NCBI GenBank assembly: GCA_031181325.1
Contig: JAPSKX010000014.1
Span: forward strand, 1-49,880
Origin: Paenibacillus sp.
GTDB lineage: Bacteria > Bacillota > Bacilli > Paenibacillales > YIM-B00363
Direction of reading: 5' to 3'
Length of the DNA stretch: 49,880 bases
Numbering within the stretch: the stretch's first letter is position 1; the number at the start of each line of letters is the position of its first letter. The notes below the pieces were generated by a model. The model ran no database searches. It saw only the letters and a list, made by a program, of their open reading frames with translations, and was not told the DNA's origin. Of this stretch, positions 41,815 to 49,880 are shown piece by piece. The translations under genes and the position numbers were made by a program.

Positions 41815-44546
41815 GGGTTTCGCCCCCTCTTCGCGTCGAGCGCGGTCTCCTCTTCCGACAACAAGACGAGCCGCCGAAGCGACAGCAGCTCGTTCAACTG
41901 TTCGTCGCTGTATTCGGTGATCCACTGCTCTCCCGTGCCGATGACATCGTCCGCCAGCCGCTCCTTGCTCTCCAGCAGCTTCTCGATCGACTCCTCGAGC
42001 GTTCCCTTCGTCACGAGCTTCCACACCTCTACGGTGCGCGTCTGCCCGATGCGATACGCTCGGTCGGTCGCCTGCCGCTCCGCCGCCGGGTTCCACCACC
42101 GGTCGTAATGCACAAGCCGATTCGCCCGCGTCAGGTTGAGGCCGAAGCCGCCCGTCTTCAGCGACAGCACCAGCACCTTCGGTCCGTCCTCCGCCGTCTG
42201 AAACCGTTCCACGAGCGACTCCCGTTCCTTCCGCGGCGTCTTGCCGATCATGACCCCGACCTCGCAGCCGAGCCGCTCGGTCAAGTAAGATTGCAGCAGC
42301 GTCGCCATCGTCGCGTATTGCGTGAACACGATGGACCGACCGCCTTCTTCGAGCGACTCCTGCAGCAGCTCTTCGAGCCGGAGCAGCTTCCCGGACGCGC
42401 CCGCGCGCAGCGACCGTTCGCGCAGCGCTTGCTCCGGCGCGTTGCAGATTTGCTTTAACCTCGTAATCGTCGACAAGATGATGCCCCTGCGGCGTATCCC
42501 TTCCGCCCGCTTCAGCTGATCGGCCATCCGTTCGAGCGCCGACGTGTATAACGCGGCCTGCCGCTCGGTCATGCCGCAGTATGACGTCTGCTCGATCTTG
42601 TCGGGCAAGTCGTCGATGACGGCCGGGTCCGACTTCATGCGCCGCAGCAGGAACGGACGGACGATGCGATGCAGCCGCTCCCCCGAGGCGGGCGCGGCGC
42701 CGGCGCGGTCCGCGCCTTCGCCGAACGCCTTGCGGAACGCCCGCTCGCTGCCGAGGAAGCCGGGGTTCATAAATTCGAAGATCGACCATAGATCGGACAG
42801 CCGGTTCTCGACCGGGGTGCCCGTCAGCGCGATCCGATGCGCGGACGGCAGCGTTCGGATGAATCGCGTCAGCTGCGCTCCCGAATTTTTCACGTATTGC
42901 GCTTCGTCGAGCGTGACTGCATCCCAGGACGTCGCCCCGAGCAGCTTCCGATCCCGCAGCGCCGTCGTATAGGAAGTCAGCGCGAGATCGGCGCTGCCGA
43001 CCGCTTGGCGGAACGCCGCCGCGGTCCGTGCGCGATCCGGCCCGTAATGGAAATAGACGGTTAAACTCGGCGCGAAACGCTCCAGCTCGCGCTGCCAGTT
43101 GCCGAGCACGGACGTCGGACAGACGAGCAGCAGCGGGCGATGCGGCGCATCCGACCCGCGCCGGGCGACGACGTGGAGCGCGTACGCGATCCATTGCACC
43201 GTCTTCCCGAGGCCCATGTCGTCCGCGAGGCACGCGCCGAGACCGAGCTCCCGCATGCGCGCGAGCCAAGCGAAGCCGCGCCGCTGATAATCGCGCAGCT
43301 CGCCCTGCAGCGCCGCCGGCGGTTCGATCGCGGCTGCGGCTCCGCCGCTCGCGTCGCGCAGCCCCGCGACGAGCCGCTCGAGCCGCGCGTCGCCGCTCCA
43401 GCGGCGAACCGGCACCGACGCGGATTCCGCGTCGACCGCAGCGGACGTCTCGACGGCGAGCGCCGCGCGCAGCGCATCCGCGGCGGTCGCTTCGCCCTCG
43501 AGGGGCTCGCGGAAGAAGCGCGCCGCCGCCCGGCGGTCCGACGCTCGCAGCCGAAGCCAGCGGCCTTCGCGGAACAGCAATGCCGTATCCCGCTCCGTCA
43601 GCTGCCTCCACTCCGCCTCGGAGATCGGCGCGCCGCCGAGCAGCAACTCCTTGCGGTACGCCATGAGCGTATCGAAGCCGATCGCCGTCGCGGCATCGGC
43701 GCCGAATCCGCTCTCGAACGACGCGCCCGAGCCTTCAGCCGACATCGTAGCTTCGCGGTAATGGACCGCCGCTTCGAGCGGTTCCGGCGCCTCCCACCAC
43801 GTCGGCAGCAGCGCGGCGAAGCCGAGCCGCTCCAGCGCGGCCGCGCCCGACTCGAGGAACTCGAGCGCCTCCTCCTTCGTCAGCGCGCAACCCGCGTCCG
43901 CGGCGCGAAGCCGCTCGAGCGGCGGGAATCGATCCGCCGCCGCCGCGATTCCAAGCGCTAACGAGCCATGCGCGTCGGGGAACGTGCGCCCGCCGAACGC
44001 CGGGTCGCGTTCCGCACGCCGCCACACGTCGCGCGCGGGCACGAACAGCCGCTCGTCGTCGGCGGCCTGCAGCCCCGGCACGAGACGCCAGGCTTCGCCT
44101 TCCGTTTCCGGCTCGAGCAGCGCGAACGCCGCGCGAACCGGAGCGACGGACGCTTCCCGTTCGACCGCGCGATGCCATTCCTCGACGTCGTCCGCAAGCC
44201 AATCCGGCAGCGTCGGCGGTTCCCCGTCTTCCTGAAGCAGCCCGTACGCCCACTTCTCGAGCGGCGTATGCGGCACGCCGTACCGCGGATGCAGCGCGCG
44301 GAACGCCTCGTCCCGCAGCTTCGGAGAAAGACGCGCTCGCACGGCCGCGTCGACAAGCCGGTCGACCGCCTTTCGGTCGACCGGCTCGACAATCGCGCCT
44401 ACCGCCTCGCGGAGGCCAGGCGCCGCCCAGAACGGCGACCAACGCGCCCGCGCCGCGACATCGCCGCCGTACGGCTCGAACCGCGCGGAAGGGAGGTACC
44501 ACCCTTCCCGAAGGATGCGCCGAGCTAACCCTTCCAACGTTTCCAA
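41811..44546 (-). CDS. SNF2-family DEAD/DEAH helicase (YwqA-like)
   Basis: 911-residue ATPase. N-terminal 390 residues are a variable region with a DUF3670-like segment (GFAALLPTWWEAPEPLEA near 242-259). The motor starts at about 412: RDYQRRGFAWLARM, Walker A DDMGLGKTVQ (Lys448), DEAQ box LDEAQYVKN, ALTGTPVENRLSDLWSIFEFMNP, then the second lobe with SIVFTQY, LSLKTGGFGLNLTRANRLVHYDRWWNPAAERQATDRAYRIGQTR. All SNF2 motifs are intact. It should translocate on double-stranded DNA. Start TTG at 44546, GGGGAG eleven bases upstream. First gene of the cluster. Confidence 0.93.
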   Translation of the reverse strand: METLEGLARRILREGWYLPSARFEPYGGDVAARARWSPFWAAPGLREAVGAIVEPVDRKAVDRLVDAAVRARLSPKLRDEAFRALHPRYGVPHTPLEKWAYGLLQEDGEPPTLPDWLADDVEEWHRAVEREASVAPVRAAFALLEPETEGEAWRLVPGLQAADDERLFVPARDVWRRAERDPAFGGRTFPDAHGSLALGIAAAADRFPPLERLRAADAGCALTKEEALEFLESGAAALERLGFAALLPTWWEAPEPLEAAVHYREATMSAEGSGASFESGFGADAATAIGFDTLMAYRKELLLGGAPISEAEWRQLTERDTALLFREGRWLRLRASDRRAAARFFREPLEGEATAADALRAALAVETSAAVDAESASVPVRRWSGDARLERLVAGLRDASGGAAAAIEPPAALQGELRDYQRRGFAWLARMRELGLGACLADDMGLGKTVQWIAYALHVVARRGSDAPHRPLLLVCPTSVLGNWQRELERFAPSLTVYFHYGPDRARTAAAFRQAVGSADLALTSYTTALRDRKLLGATSWDAVTLDEAQYVKNSGAQLTRFIRTLPSAHRIALTGTPVENRLSDLWSIFEFMNPGFLGSERAFRKAFGEGADRAGAAPASGERLHRIVRPFLLRRMKSDPAVIDDLPDKIEQTSYCGMTERQAALYTSALERMADQLKRAEGIRRRGIILSTITRLKQICNAPEQALRERSLRAGASGKLLRLEELLQESLEEGGRSIVFTQYATMATLLQSYLTERLGCEVGVMIGKTPRKERESLVERFQTAEDGPKVLVLSLKTGGFGLNLTRANRLVHYDRWWNPAAERQATDRAYRIGQTRTVEVWKLVTKGTLEESIEKLLESKERLADDVIGTGEQWITEYSDEQLNELLSLRRLVLLSEEETALDAKRGRNP

Positions 44547-44654
44547 TATCGTTTCGACTCCCCGCCTGTTTCAAAAGGTGTATCTCTTAGCATATCAAAT
44601 GGAAAAGCGTCGCCGCAATGTCGGGACGATATTCGGTTTCGAACGCTCTTTACG

Positions 44655-44701
44655 AAAAACGAAATACCGCCTTCTGCCGCCTTGCGACAAAACGCGGTAT
44701 T
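44655..44701 (-). terminator. Terminator of the FHA gene / Tad operon
   Basis: AATACCGC (44663-44670) pairs with GCGGTATT (44694-44701), with a weaker inner hairpin in the 23-base loop; CGTTTTTCG follows on the minus strand. Separates the Tad operon from the SNF2 cluster. Confidence 0.6.
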
Positions 44702-44704
44702 CGT

Positions 44705-46084
44705 CTACTCTTTCAAAATCACCCGAATGACGGCGCCGGGGAGCCTGAGTAAATCGCCGTCCTTCAGTTCGTACCGCTCATGGGGCGTCATAGGGCGGTC
44801 CAAGTAATACGTGCCGTTCGTAGAACCCATGTCGCAAGCGCGAAGACGCCCATCCGCGACGTCGAACTCCAGATGAACCCGGGATGCGGCGATATGATCG
44901 ACCATCACGTCGACGCCCGCCGGGCCGCGGCCGAAGCGCATCGGCCCGTCCGAAAGTCGAACCGTCTCGACGCGTTCGTCGGACTCGAAGGCGATCTCGA
45001 GCCGGGCCGCGTTCGACGGCGTCAACGCGGACAGCAGCACCGTCTCTTGCGCCTCGCTTAACATCACTGTACGATGTTCAAGCGGCTCCGACGCGGCCGT
45101 CTCTCGCATGACATGCGATTCGTATCCGGATGCCTGGCTCTCATACGCCGCCGCAACCGCCGGCTGAGGCGACGGAGGCGGTTCCCCGACCGATTCGGCT
45201 TCCCGAACATAACGGCGATACAGCGTGACCCCCAGCGGAACGCAGCCGAGGACCGCGACGATCAGCGACGGCAGCGTCGGCTTCCACACGAATACGACGC
45301 AGCATACCGTCGCCGCCAACAATCGGACCCACTCCCGGCTTGTCATGCGCGGCGAGGTAAACCGCATCGTCTCGCCTTCCTCGATCTCTTGGATCGCTTG
45401 TCCGATGACGCTGTTTCCTTCCCTGGGCACCTCCCTTCGATCCGAAGGCAGCGCCGCGTCCTCCTCTTCGTAAGCTCGGTTCGTCCCTCCGCCGCGGACC
45501 GGCTCCGAAGCGCGAAGCTCCCCTGCTTCGGACATCCATAATCGATGCGTGAAGGTTTCCTTCTCCCACCGGGCGGGGCGAAGCCGTTCCCTCCAGCGCT
45601 CCGGCAAGCCGCATTCGACGAAACAGTCGAACAACGCCTTCCACTGTCGCCAAGCTCGCTCCGGATTCCCGAAGCCGCGAACGGGTACCGCGATCAGCTT
45701 CACGTCGCGGACGTCTCGCTTCACCCAAATCCAGTCCGGGTCGAGGACATACTCCGTCTCCCGGACACAATAATCCTCCCCTTCCCGGAGCGCTAACGAG
45801 ATCCCCGCGAGCAAGCCTTCCCACTGCTCCTCCCGCAGCGATTCCGCGCGTAACGCGGAACGCAGCCGCCGCATGCCTGCGATCGAATATCGCAGGACGA
45901 CGTCGCCGTCGCGCGACTCGTGGCGGAACGGTAACGTTCCGGCGAGAACGTTGTGTTCGAGCATGCCGATCTGCACTCGATTCGTCTCCTCCCGCGCCAA
46001 GCCGCCTTCCTTGCTCACAACGAGCTCGAGACCCGTGCTCGGGTCGATCCATGCTCGAAGTCCTGACTGTTCCCACACCGTCAA
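44705..46084 (-). CDS. DUF6382-FHA membrane protein
   Basis: 459-residue protein. The N-terminal about 210 residues match the DUF6382 type (LVVSKEGGL, RYSIAGMRRLRSALRAE, YVLDPDWIWVKR). Two membrane helices lie near 258-292 (WVRLLAATVCCVVFVW, LIVAVLGCVPLGVTLY). The C-terminal FHA domain at about 370-456 carries the phosphothreonine-binding signature (RFGRGPAGVDVMV, ASRVHLEF, DMGSTNGTYY). It would read Ser/Thr phosphorylation at the membrane. Last gene of the Tad-type operon, 31 bp after the prepilin peptidase. Confidence 0.85.
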   Translation of the reverse strand: MTVWEQSGLRAWIDPSTGLELVVSKEGGLAREETNRVQIGMLEHNVLAGTLPFRHESRDGDVVLRYSIAGMRRLRSALRAESLREEQWEGLLAGISLALREGEDYCVRETEYVLDPDWIWVKRDVRDVKLIAVPVRGFGNPERAWRQWKALFDCFVECGLPERWRERLRPARWEKETFTHRLWMSEAGELRASEPVRGGGTNRAYEEEDAALPSDRREVPREGNSVIGQAIQEIEEGETMRFTSPRMTSREWVRLLAATVCCVVFVWKPTLPSLIVAVLGCVPLGVTLYRRYVREAESVGEPPPSPQPAVAAAYESQASGYESHVMRETAASEPLEHRTVMLSEAQETVLLSALTPSNAARLEIAFESDERVETVRLSDGPMRFGRGPAGVDVMVDHIAASRVHLEFDVADGRLRACDMGSTNGTYYLDRPMTPHERYELKDGDLLRLPGAVIRVILKE

Positions 46085-46115
46085 GCATGTTCACCTCCGA
46101 ATTGGACCTCCTGAC

Positions 46116-46613
46116 CTACCGCCAAAGCACGTAAACGACGGCGACCGGTCCCGCGCATAGCAGGAACGGAAATTTCGTTCCGACACCCGCCGGAGCCTTC
46201 CATTTGCTGCGACCGGCTCGGATGTACCATCCTGCGGCGAACTCCGAACAGCGGCGTCGGAACGTGCCGGAGAACGCTAACGTACAGGCCGCAAGGGTTC
46301 CTGCTGCCAGTACGGAACCGAGAACTAGTCCCGCCCCGCCGGCAGGCCCCGCGAACGCGCCGGCCGCGGCGAACCACTTGGCGTCGCCCGCGGCGATCGC
46401 GCCGCTCGCATACAGCGGCATGGCGCAAGCGATGCCGGCCAAAGCGCCGACCGCCGGGATGAACCACCCGCTGCCGTCCGGTGCGCAGCCATGAAGCGCC
46501 GTCGCCAGCAATACCCCTGCCGCAACGAGCGCATTCGGAATTTTCCGCATGGCGGCGTCCATTCCGAAGGAAACCGCTGTAAATAGAAGTAATCCGATTT
46601 CCGTCGTCGCCAT
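46116..46613 (-). CDS. A24 prepilin peptidase (TadV/CpaA type)
   Basis: 165-residue polytopic aspartic protease that removes the leader of Flp-type pilins. Catalytic Asp19 (GMDAAMRKIPN) and Asp76 in AAGDAKWFAAAG, the GxGD-like motif (Ala replaces the first Gly). About five membrane helices, no methyltransferase domain. ATG at 46613, 16 bp after the TadE-like gene. Confidence 0.85.
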   Translation of the reverse strand: MATTEIGLLLFTAVSFGMDAAMRKIPNALVAAGVLLATALHGCAPDGSGWFIPAVGALAGIACAMPLYASGAIAAGDAKWFAAAGAFAGPAGGAGLVLGSVLAAGTLAACTLAFSGTFRRRCSEFAAGWYIRAGRSKWKAPAGVGTKFPFLLCAGPVAVVYVLWR

Positions 46614-46629
46614 TTAATTTCCCCGCTTC

Positions 46630-47229
46630 CTACAGCTTCTCGCCGACCCAACAGCGCTCGATCGCCGCGGCGCGAAAGACGACGTCGCGCGCGAAGAACG
46701 GGATCGGCAATGTCAATCGATACTCCACCGTCAGTCCGAAGTAGCTCGTCTCCTCCGACGCGAACGAAGGCAGCAGTGCGGAGACGACGACGAGCCGATC
46801 CGGATCGAGCAACGGTTCGCCGTCCGCGTCGCGATCGACGAACGACATCACGAAAGGTTTAGCCCACGTCCGATGAATACTCGATTCGCTCCATTTCCTT
46901 GATGCAGGCTCCTCTTGCGTATCAGAAGGTTGTCTGCTCTCCTGGAACATCGCTTTTATCGAGTGGGGCAGCAGCCGCTGCACTTGATTTTCGATGTATT
47001 GAATTTGTTCGCTATTGTGATAGACGCGCGCCGCTAGATCGACCGGATACGCATGCGCCGCAGTCGTCGTCACCGCCTCGTCCACCGCCTCCCGGAGCAG
47101 CGATTCGATGCGAGCCGTCAGAAGCAGCCAAGTCAAGGCCAGTCCGAAGCAGAGGAGAAGCGGCAGCGCGACGGCCGCTTCCAACGTCAGGGACCCTCGT
47201 TCGTCCCGTTTGAGTTCCGAGCGTCTCAA
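46630..47229 (-). CDS. TadE-like pilus assembly protein
   Basis: 199-residue pseudopilin-like protein. The N-terminus has the TadE hallmark: a basic stretch, then RGSLTLEAAVALPLLLCFGLAL with Glu17 near the start of the hydrophobic helix (class III-like). An extracytoplasmic domain of about 160 residues follows. Coupled to the upstream TadG-like gene by ATGA (47226-47229). Confidence 0.82.
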   Translation of the reverse strand: MRRSELKRDERGSLTLEAAVALPLLLCFGLALTWLLLTARIESLLREAVDEAVTTTAAHAYPVDLAARVYHNSEQIQYIENQVQRLLPHSIKAMFQESRQPSDTQEEPASRKWSESSIHRTWAKPFVMSFVDRDADGEPLLDPDRLVVVSALLPSFASEETSYFGLTVEYRLTLPIPFFARDVVFRAAAIERCWVGEKL

Positions 47230-49103
47230 TAGGATACGACCACTTCCGTTTCCTTCCGAACCGGCGGCAACGCCAGCATCGCGGGTGACGATTCCGAACG
47301 AACGCGCAACGCCGAATATCGCTTCATGAGATCGATGCCGGTGTTCAGCTCGATGAGCGCCTGCATGCGGGATAACGTCGATTCATCGCGGCTGTGCAGC
47401 AAATAAAACAAACGCAGATGATCCTTATAATCCATCGTAACGCCGGGCACGAACGGGGTATCGACCGCCTCCCCCGACAGAAGCAGATCGACGTCATCGT
47501 TCGCGGCCTTCGCTCCTTCCGCGAGCGCGGTGAGCAAAGCGATCCATGGAGAAACCGCCTTCGCCGCCGTCTCGGGCTTCATCAGCTCCTCCATCGTTCG
47601 GAGTCCTGCGCGCAAGACGAACAGCTCCGTATGCATCGCGGTTAAGTTCATATGGCATGACGGCAACCCGTACAAAATATACTCCGCCTCCTGCCCCTTC
47701 AATCGATGCGAATCCCGATCGCCGATATTCGTCTTCAGCTTAACGGAATATTTCTGCTGGTCAACCGTCCGGTAGGTGAAATGGACGATCGCATATTCGT
47801 TAACGAACGTCTCGTCGAGTAGCTCGCCGGCGAGCTGCCCGATCGCGTCCGTAAATCGAAATGCGGAAGTAAGGAACGATTCCGCGCTGTCGGCATTCAT
47901 CTCGGGTTCGATCCCTCCCGCGGACGCATGCTCGTTGTACGCGCGGTATTTCTCGAACAAGCCTTCCGGACCCGCTAATTTCAAATAATCCGGCATCGTC
48001 TCGACTGTGCATAAATCCTTCCAGTTATCCCTTCGACGGTTCAATTGCGTCTCAGCGGCTTGCCTACGGTTCGCTTCTTCCTTGCGAATCGCGTTCCCCT
48101 CCTGCTCCCGCTTCGATTCGAGGGCGCGGCGCGCCGAAAGCCATTCGCCGACATACCGCCGCAGATCGGATCGAAGCTCCGCTTCTCGCTCGGCCGCGGC
48201 TGCAGCCCTCGCCCGCGCGGCGGATAGATTCGCGGCGTCTTCCCCTGCAGCGGCAAGCGCCGCTTCCTTCGCCGCATCGGCGCTTGCGGCTCTCGCCTCG
48301 GCCAGCGCTTCGTCCATTGAAGCCACCGTACCGGCGCCTGTGCGGTACGTAACGAAATAATCCGGCGGATATACAGTTACATGAGGGAACTGCGTCTCGG
48401 GTCCGTTCGGCGCTCGCGGCGCAGGAGCGTTCAGCTGCTTGGACACCTCCCGGTTCGCCGCTTCCGCTTCGTCCAGCGAGACATGCAGCCGATCGATCAG
48501 CGTCTGCATCGAACCGCTGCCTCTTCCCGCGGAAGCGGCGACCGCCTGCGCGGACGCCCAAGCCTGATCCAGCGCCGCCTCCCGTTTATTGACGACTGCC
48601 TGCAGCTGCTGCGTCAGCTCCGCATATTGCTTGGCCGCCGCGATTTGCGAACGGCCTTGGAAAATCTTCTCCGTCACCTCGTTTCCGAATTCGATCGGCG
48701 CGATATACTTCATCCGCTCCAAAATTTGTCGATGGAATACGCGGTGGTCTCCCAGATGATATAACGGTTCGACGGCGAACGTACCCGCCGAAGACCTACC
48801 CGCTTCGAAAAACCGAAATGCCGCCCCATCCGCCTCCTTCGCTTCCGCCTCTTCGAGCGCCTTCGTCGCAAGATTCGTTTCGGCTTCTCCGACGGAGGCG
48901 CCGAACAGACCGTATTTCAGCAGTCCGGGCTCGAAACTCGCTAGCATCGTACGACCGGCGCGCCTCGCCTCGGACTCCGCTTCGAGGACGGCCATTCTAG
49001 CCCGAACGACGTCCGCAAGCACGATCGCGGCGACGAACAGCGCGGTTAACGCGATGAGCGCGAACATCGTCATTCCGCCTCTCTCGTTATTCGTTGGACC
49101 CAT
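47226..49103 (-). CDS. TadG-like pilus/surface assembly protein, 625 aa
   Basis: The N-terminus (NERGGMTMFALIALTALFVAAIVLADVVRARMAVLEAESEARRAGRTML) is the Flp-pilus TadG pattern: RG motif, hydrophobic helix at about 11-31, then alanine-rich helix. The long extracytoplasmic part has a coiled-coil section at about 260-350 (SADAAKEAALAAAGEDAANLSAARARAAAAAEREAEL). No vWA domain is visible, unlike many TadG proteins. ATG at 49103, 12 bp after the upstream gene. Confidence 0.78.
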   Translation of the reverse strand: MGPTNNERGGMTMFALIALTALFVAAIVLADVVRARMAVLEAESEARRAGRTMLASFEPGLLKYGLFGASVGEAETNLATKALEEAEAKEADGAAFRFFEAGRSSAGTFAVEPLYHLGDHRVFHRQILERMKYIAPIEFGNEVTEKIFQGRSQIAAAKQYAELTQQLQAVVNKREAALDQAWASAQAVAASAGRGSGSMQTLIDRLHVSLDEAEAANREVSKQLNAPAPRAPNGPETQFPHVTVYPPDYFVTYRTGAGTVASMDEALAEARAASADAAKEAALAAAGEDAANLSAARARAAAAAEREAELRSDLRRYVGEWLSARRALESKREQEGNAIRKEEANRRQAAETQLNRRRDNWKDLCTVETMPDYLKLAGPEGLFEKYRAYNEHASAGGIEPEMNADSAESFLTSAFRFTDAIGQLAGELLDETFVNEYAIVHFTYRTVDQQKYSVKLKTNIGDRDSHRLKGQEAEYILYGLPSCHMNLTAMHTELFVLRAGLRTMEELMKPETAAKAVSPWIALLTALAEGAKAANDDVDLLLSGEAVDTPFVPGVTMDYKDHLRLFYLLHSRDESTLSRMQALIELNTGIDLMKRYSALRVRSESSPAMLALPPVRKETEVVVSY

Positions 49104-49115
49104 GACCGATGCCCC

Positions 49116-49880
49116 CTACGAATGTATCACGTACACGATGCCGTGCTGTTGCAGCAGCTTCTTCAATGCGGGGGAAGGTCCGGCGGTCGCTTCTCCCGTT
49201 CTCCGGAAAAAGTGCCACACGACGCCCTTCGCCTTGCCGCGCCGAATCAACTCCGCATCCTTCATTAATTGATCTCTAACGTCCTTATTCGGCGTCTTAG
49301 GACCGATGTACGCCTGGTGAGCGACCCCTTGCTTATCGCGTGCGTCGATCAATCGCCACTTCCCTGTGTCTTCGGTCTTTTCCCGTCCTTCTTTGCCGCG
49401 TACGAGCGTTCGCAAATAACCGACCGCGTGCGCATGATCGCGGAAGGTCAGGGTTCGATCGACATCCGGCACGATATCGGGTTTATCGACCCAAGGCGAA
49501 ACGAGATTTCTCGCCTTGCCTCCCTCCGTCGTACCCTTCAACATCGGCAAATACCCTAAGATAAGTTCGACGTTCCGAATGAATTCCGCCGGCTCCGAGA
49601 TCGTCTTCGTCGACCGTCCCGCCGCTGCGTCGGGCAAGCCGAATCCGTCCGGCAGCGACAAAGGGACGGCCGCTTCCACCGTGACCGAACGGAACCACCC
49701 GTCGTTCTCGAACGAGCTCGCGCCGACGTAAGCCGCAGGCCAATCGATTGCGCCCGCGGCCAGCTTCCGGGACGGCGGCGATGCCGACGGGACGGTGTCG
49801 TACCGGAAGCAGGCCGCCCCACAGCAAAGCGGCGGCCAGCCGCCAGCGCCAAAACCACGGGGGGTGCGGCAGCGGGGGAA
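49116..49880 (-). CDS. Hypothetical protein of the Tad operon (5' end cut by window)
   Basis: The frame is open from the stop at 49116 to the window edge (254 codons, no credible ATG). The clearly protein-like part begins near residue 30 (YDTVPSASPPSRKLAAGAIDWPAAYVGASSFENDGWF) and ends ...ALKKLLQQHGIVYVIHS. Family unknown; position suggests a Tad component exported or attached to the membrane. Upstream of about 49805 a neighbouring frame reads as a membrane helix (WRLAAALLWGGLLP), which raises the possibility of a frameshift near the edge. Confidence 0.6.
   Translation of the reverse strand, partial: FPRCRTPRGFGAGGWPPLCCGAACFRYDTVPSASPPSRKLAAGAIDWPAAYVGASSFENDGWFRSVTVEAAVPLSLPDGFGLPDAAAGRSTKTISEPAEFIRNVELILGYLPMLKGTTEGGKARNLVSPWVDKPDIVPDVDRTLTFRDHAHAVGYLRTLVRGKEGREKTEDTGKWRLIDARDKQGVAHQAYIGPKTPNKDVRDQLMKDAELIRRGKAKGVVWHFFRRTGEATAGPSPALKKLLQQHGIVYVIHS

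Noticed and set aside
35949..44546. Prophage or genomic island carrying the SNF2/Hsp70 cluster
   Set aside because: No integrase, tRNA edge, phage gene or visible composition change; neighbours are housekeeping-type genes.

Overview
The window looks like a chromosomal piece of a high-GC, endospore-forming-type Firmicute, most likely a member of the Paenibacillaceae. The reasons are strong AGGAGG-type ribosome binding sites, lipoprotein sugar-binding proteins, a bacilliredoxin (BrxC/YtxJ), kinase-associated protein B (KapB), UPF0316 and DUF2512 membrane proteins, an LtaS-like sulfatase and a YwqA/YwqB-type SNF2/SWIM pair, all with GC-rich third codon positions. I see no rRNA, tRNA, CRISPR array or insertion sequence. 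Most genes lie on the minus strand and are tightly packed.

Region by region. 1-6490: a maltodextrin/alpha-glucan locus. A LacI-type regulator (+) faces a divergent minus-strand operon for a binding lipoprotein, two permeases and a lipoprotein alpha-amylase, with five AAACGNTT operator-like cores in the intergenic DNA. 6577-10974: an LtaS-family phosphoglycerol transferase (+) facing a glycosyltransferase-MFS pair (-), separated by a shared terminator. 11060-12444: a 46-residue basic/acidic protein, an HD phosphohydrolase and MoaB. 12463-19157: nine minus-strand genes reading ehuBCDA-ectABCD-UPF0316. They combine uptake of ectoine/hydroxyectoine with its synthesis and hydroxylation in one apparent operon. 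19477-23437: an SDR stress-type oxidoreductase, a DUF2512 protein, dfrA-thyA, a methyltransferase and a four-cysteine small protein. 23504-25315: a zinc-ribbon protein, bacilliredoxin and metallophosphoesterase unit, then an SGNH esterase.

25391-30114: a rocD-rocA-putB-rocF operon that turns arginine, ornithine and proline into glutamate. The rocF start carries a 17-bp tandem duplication, which places a 14-codon arginine-rich reading frame under the good ribosome binding site. 30209-35930: purT, an M42 aminopeptidase, an unknown protein, a PrsA-like foldase without a lipobox, an M20 amidohydrolase and kapB. 35949-44546: a run of overlapping minus-strand genes: SNF2 helicase, SWIM zinc-finger protein, a 668-residue protein of unknown family, an Hsp70-like ATPase, a second M42 peptidase, a thioredoxin and a 57-residue fragment resembling the C-terminus of DegV. 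The SNF2/SWIM/unknown/Hsp70 quartet is the best candidate here for an undescribed system. 44655-49880: the distal end of a Tad/Flp pilus-type operon (hypothetical, TadG-like, TadE-like, A24 prepilin peptidase, DUF6382-FHA protein), running off the window edge.

Functionally the window is mainly housekeeping and niche adaptation: starch use, osmoprotection, amino-acid catabolism, folate/thymidylate synthesis, thiol redox and cell-surface structures. All assignments come from reading motifs and gene order; no database search was run.
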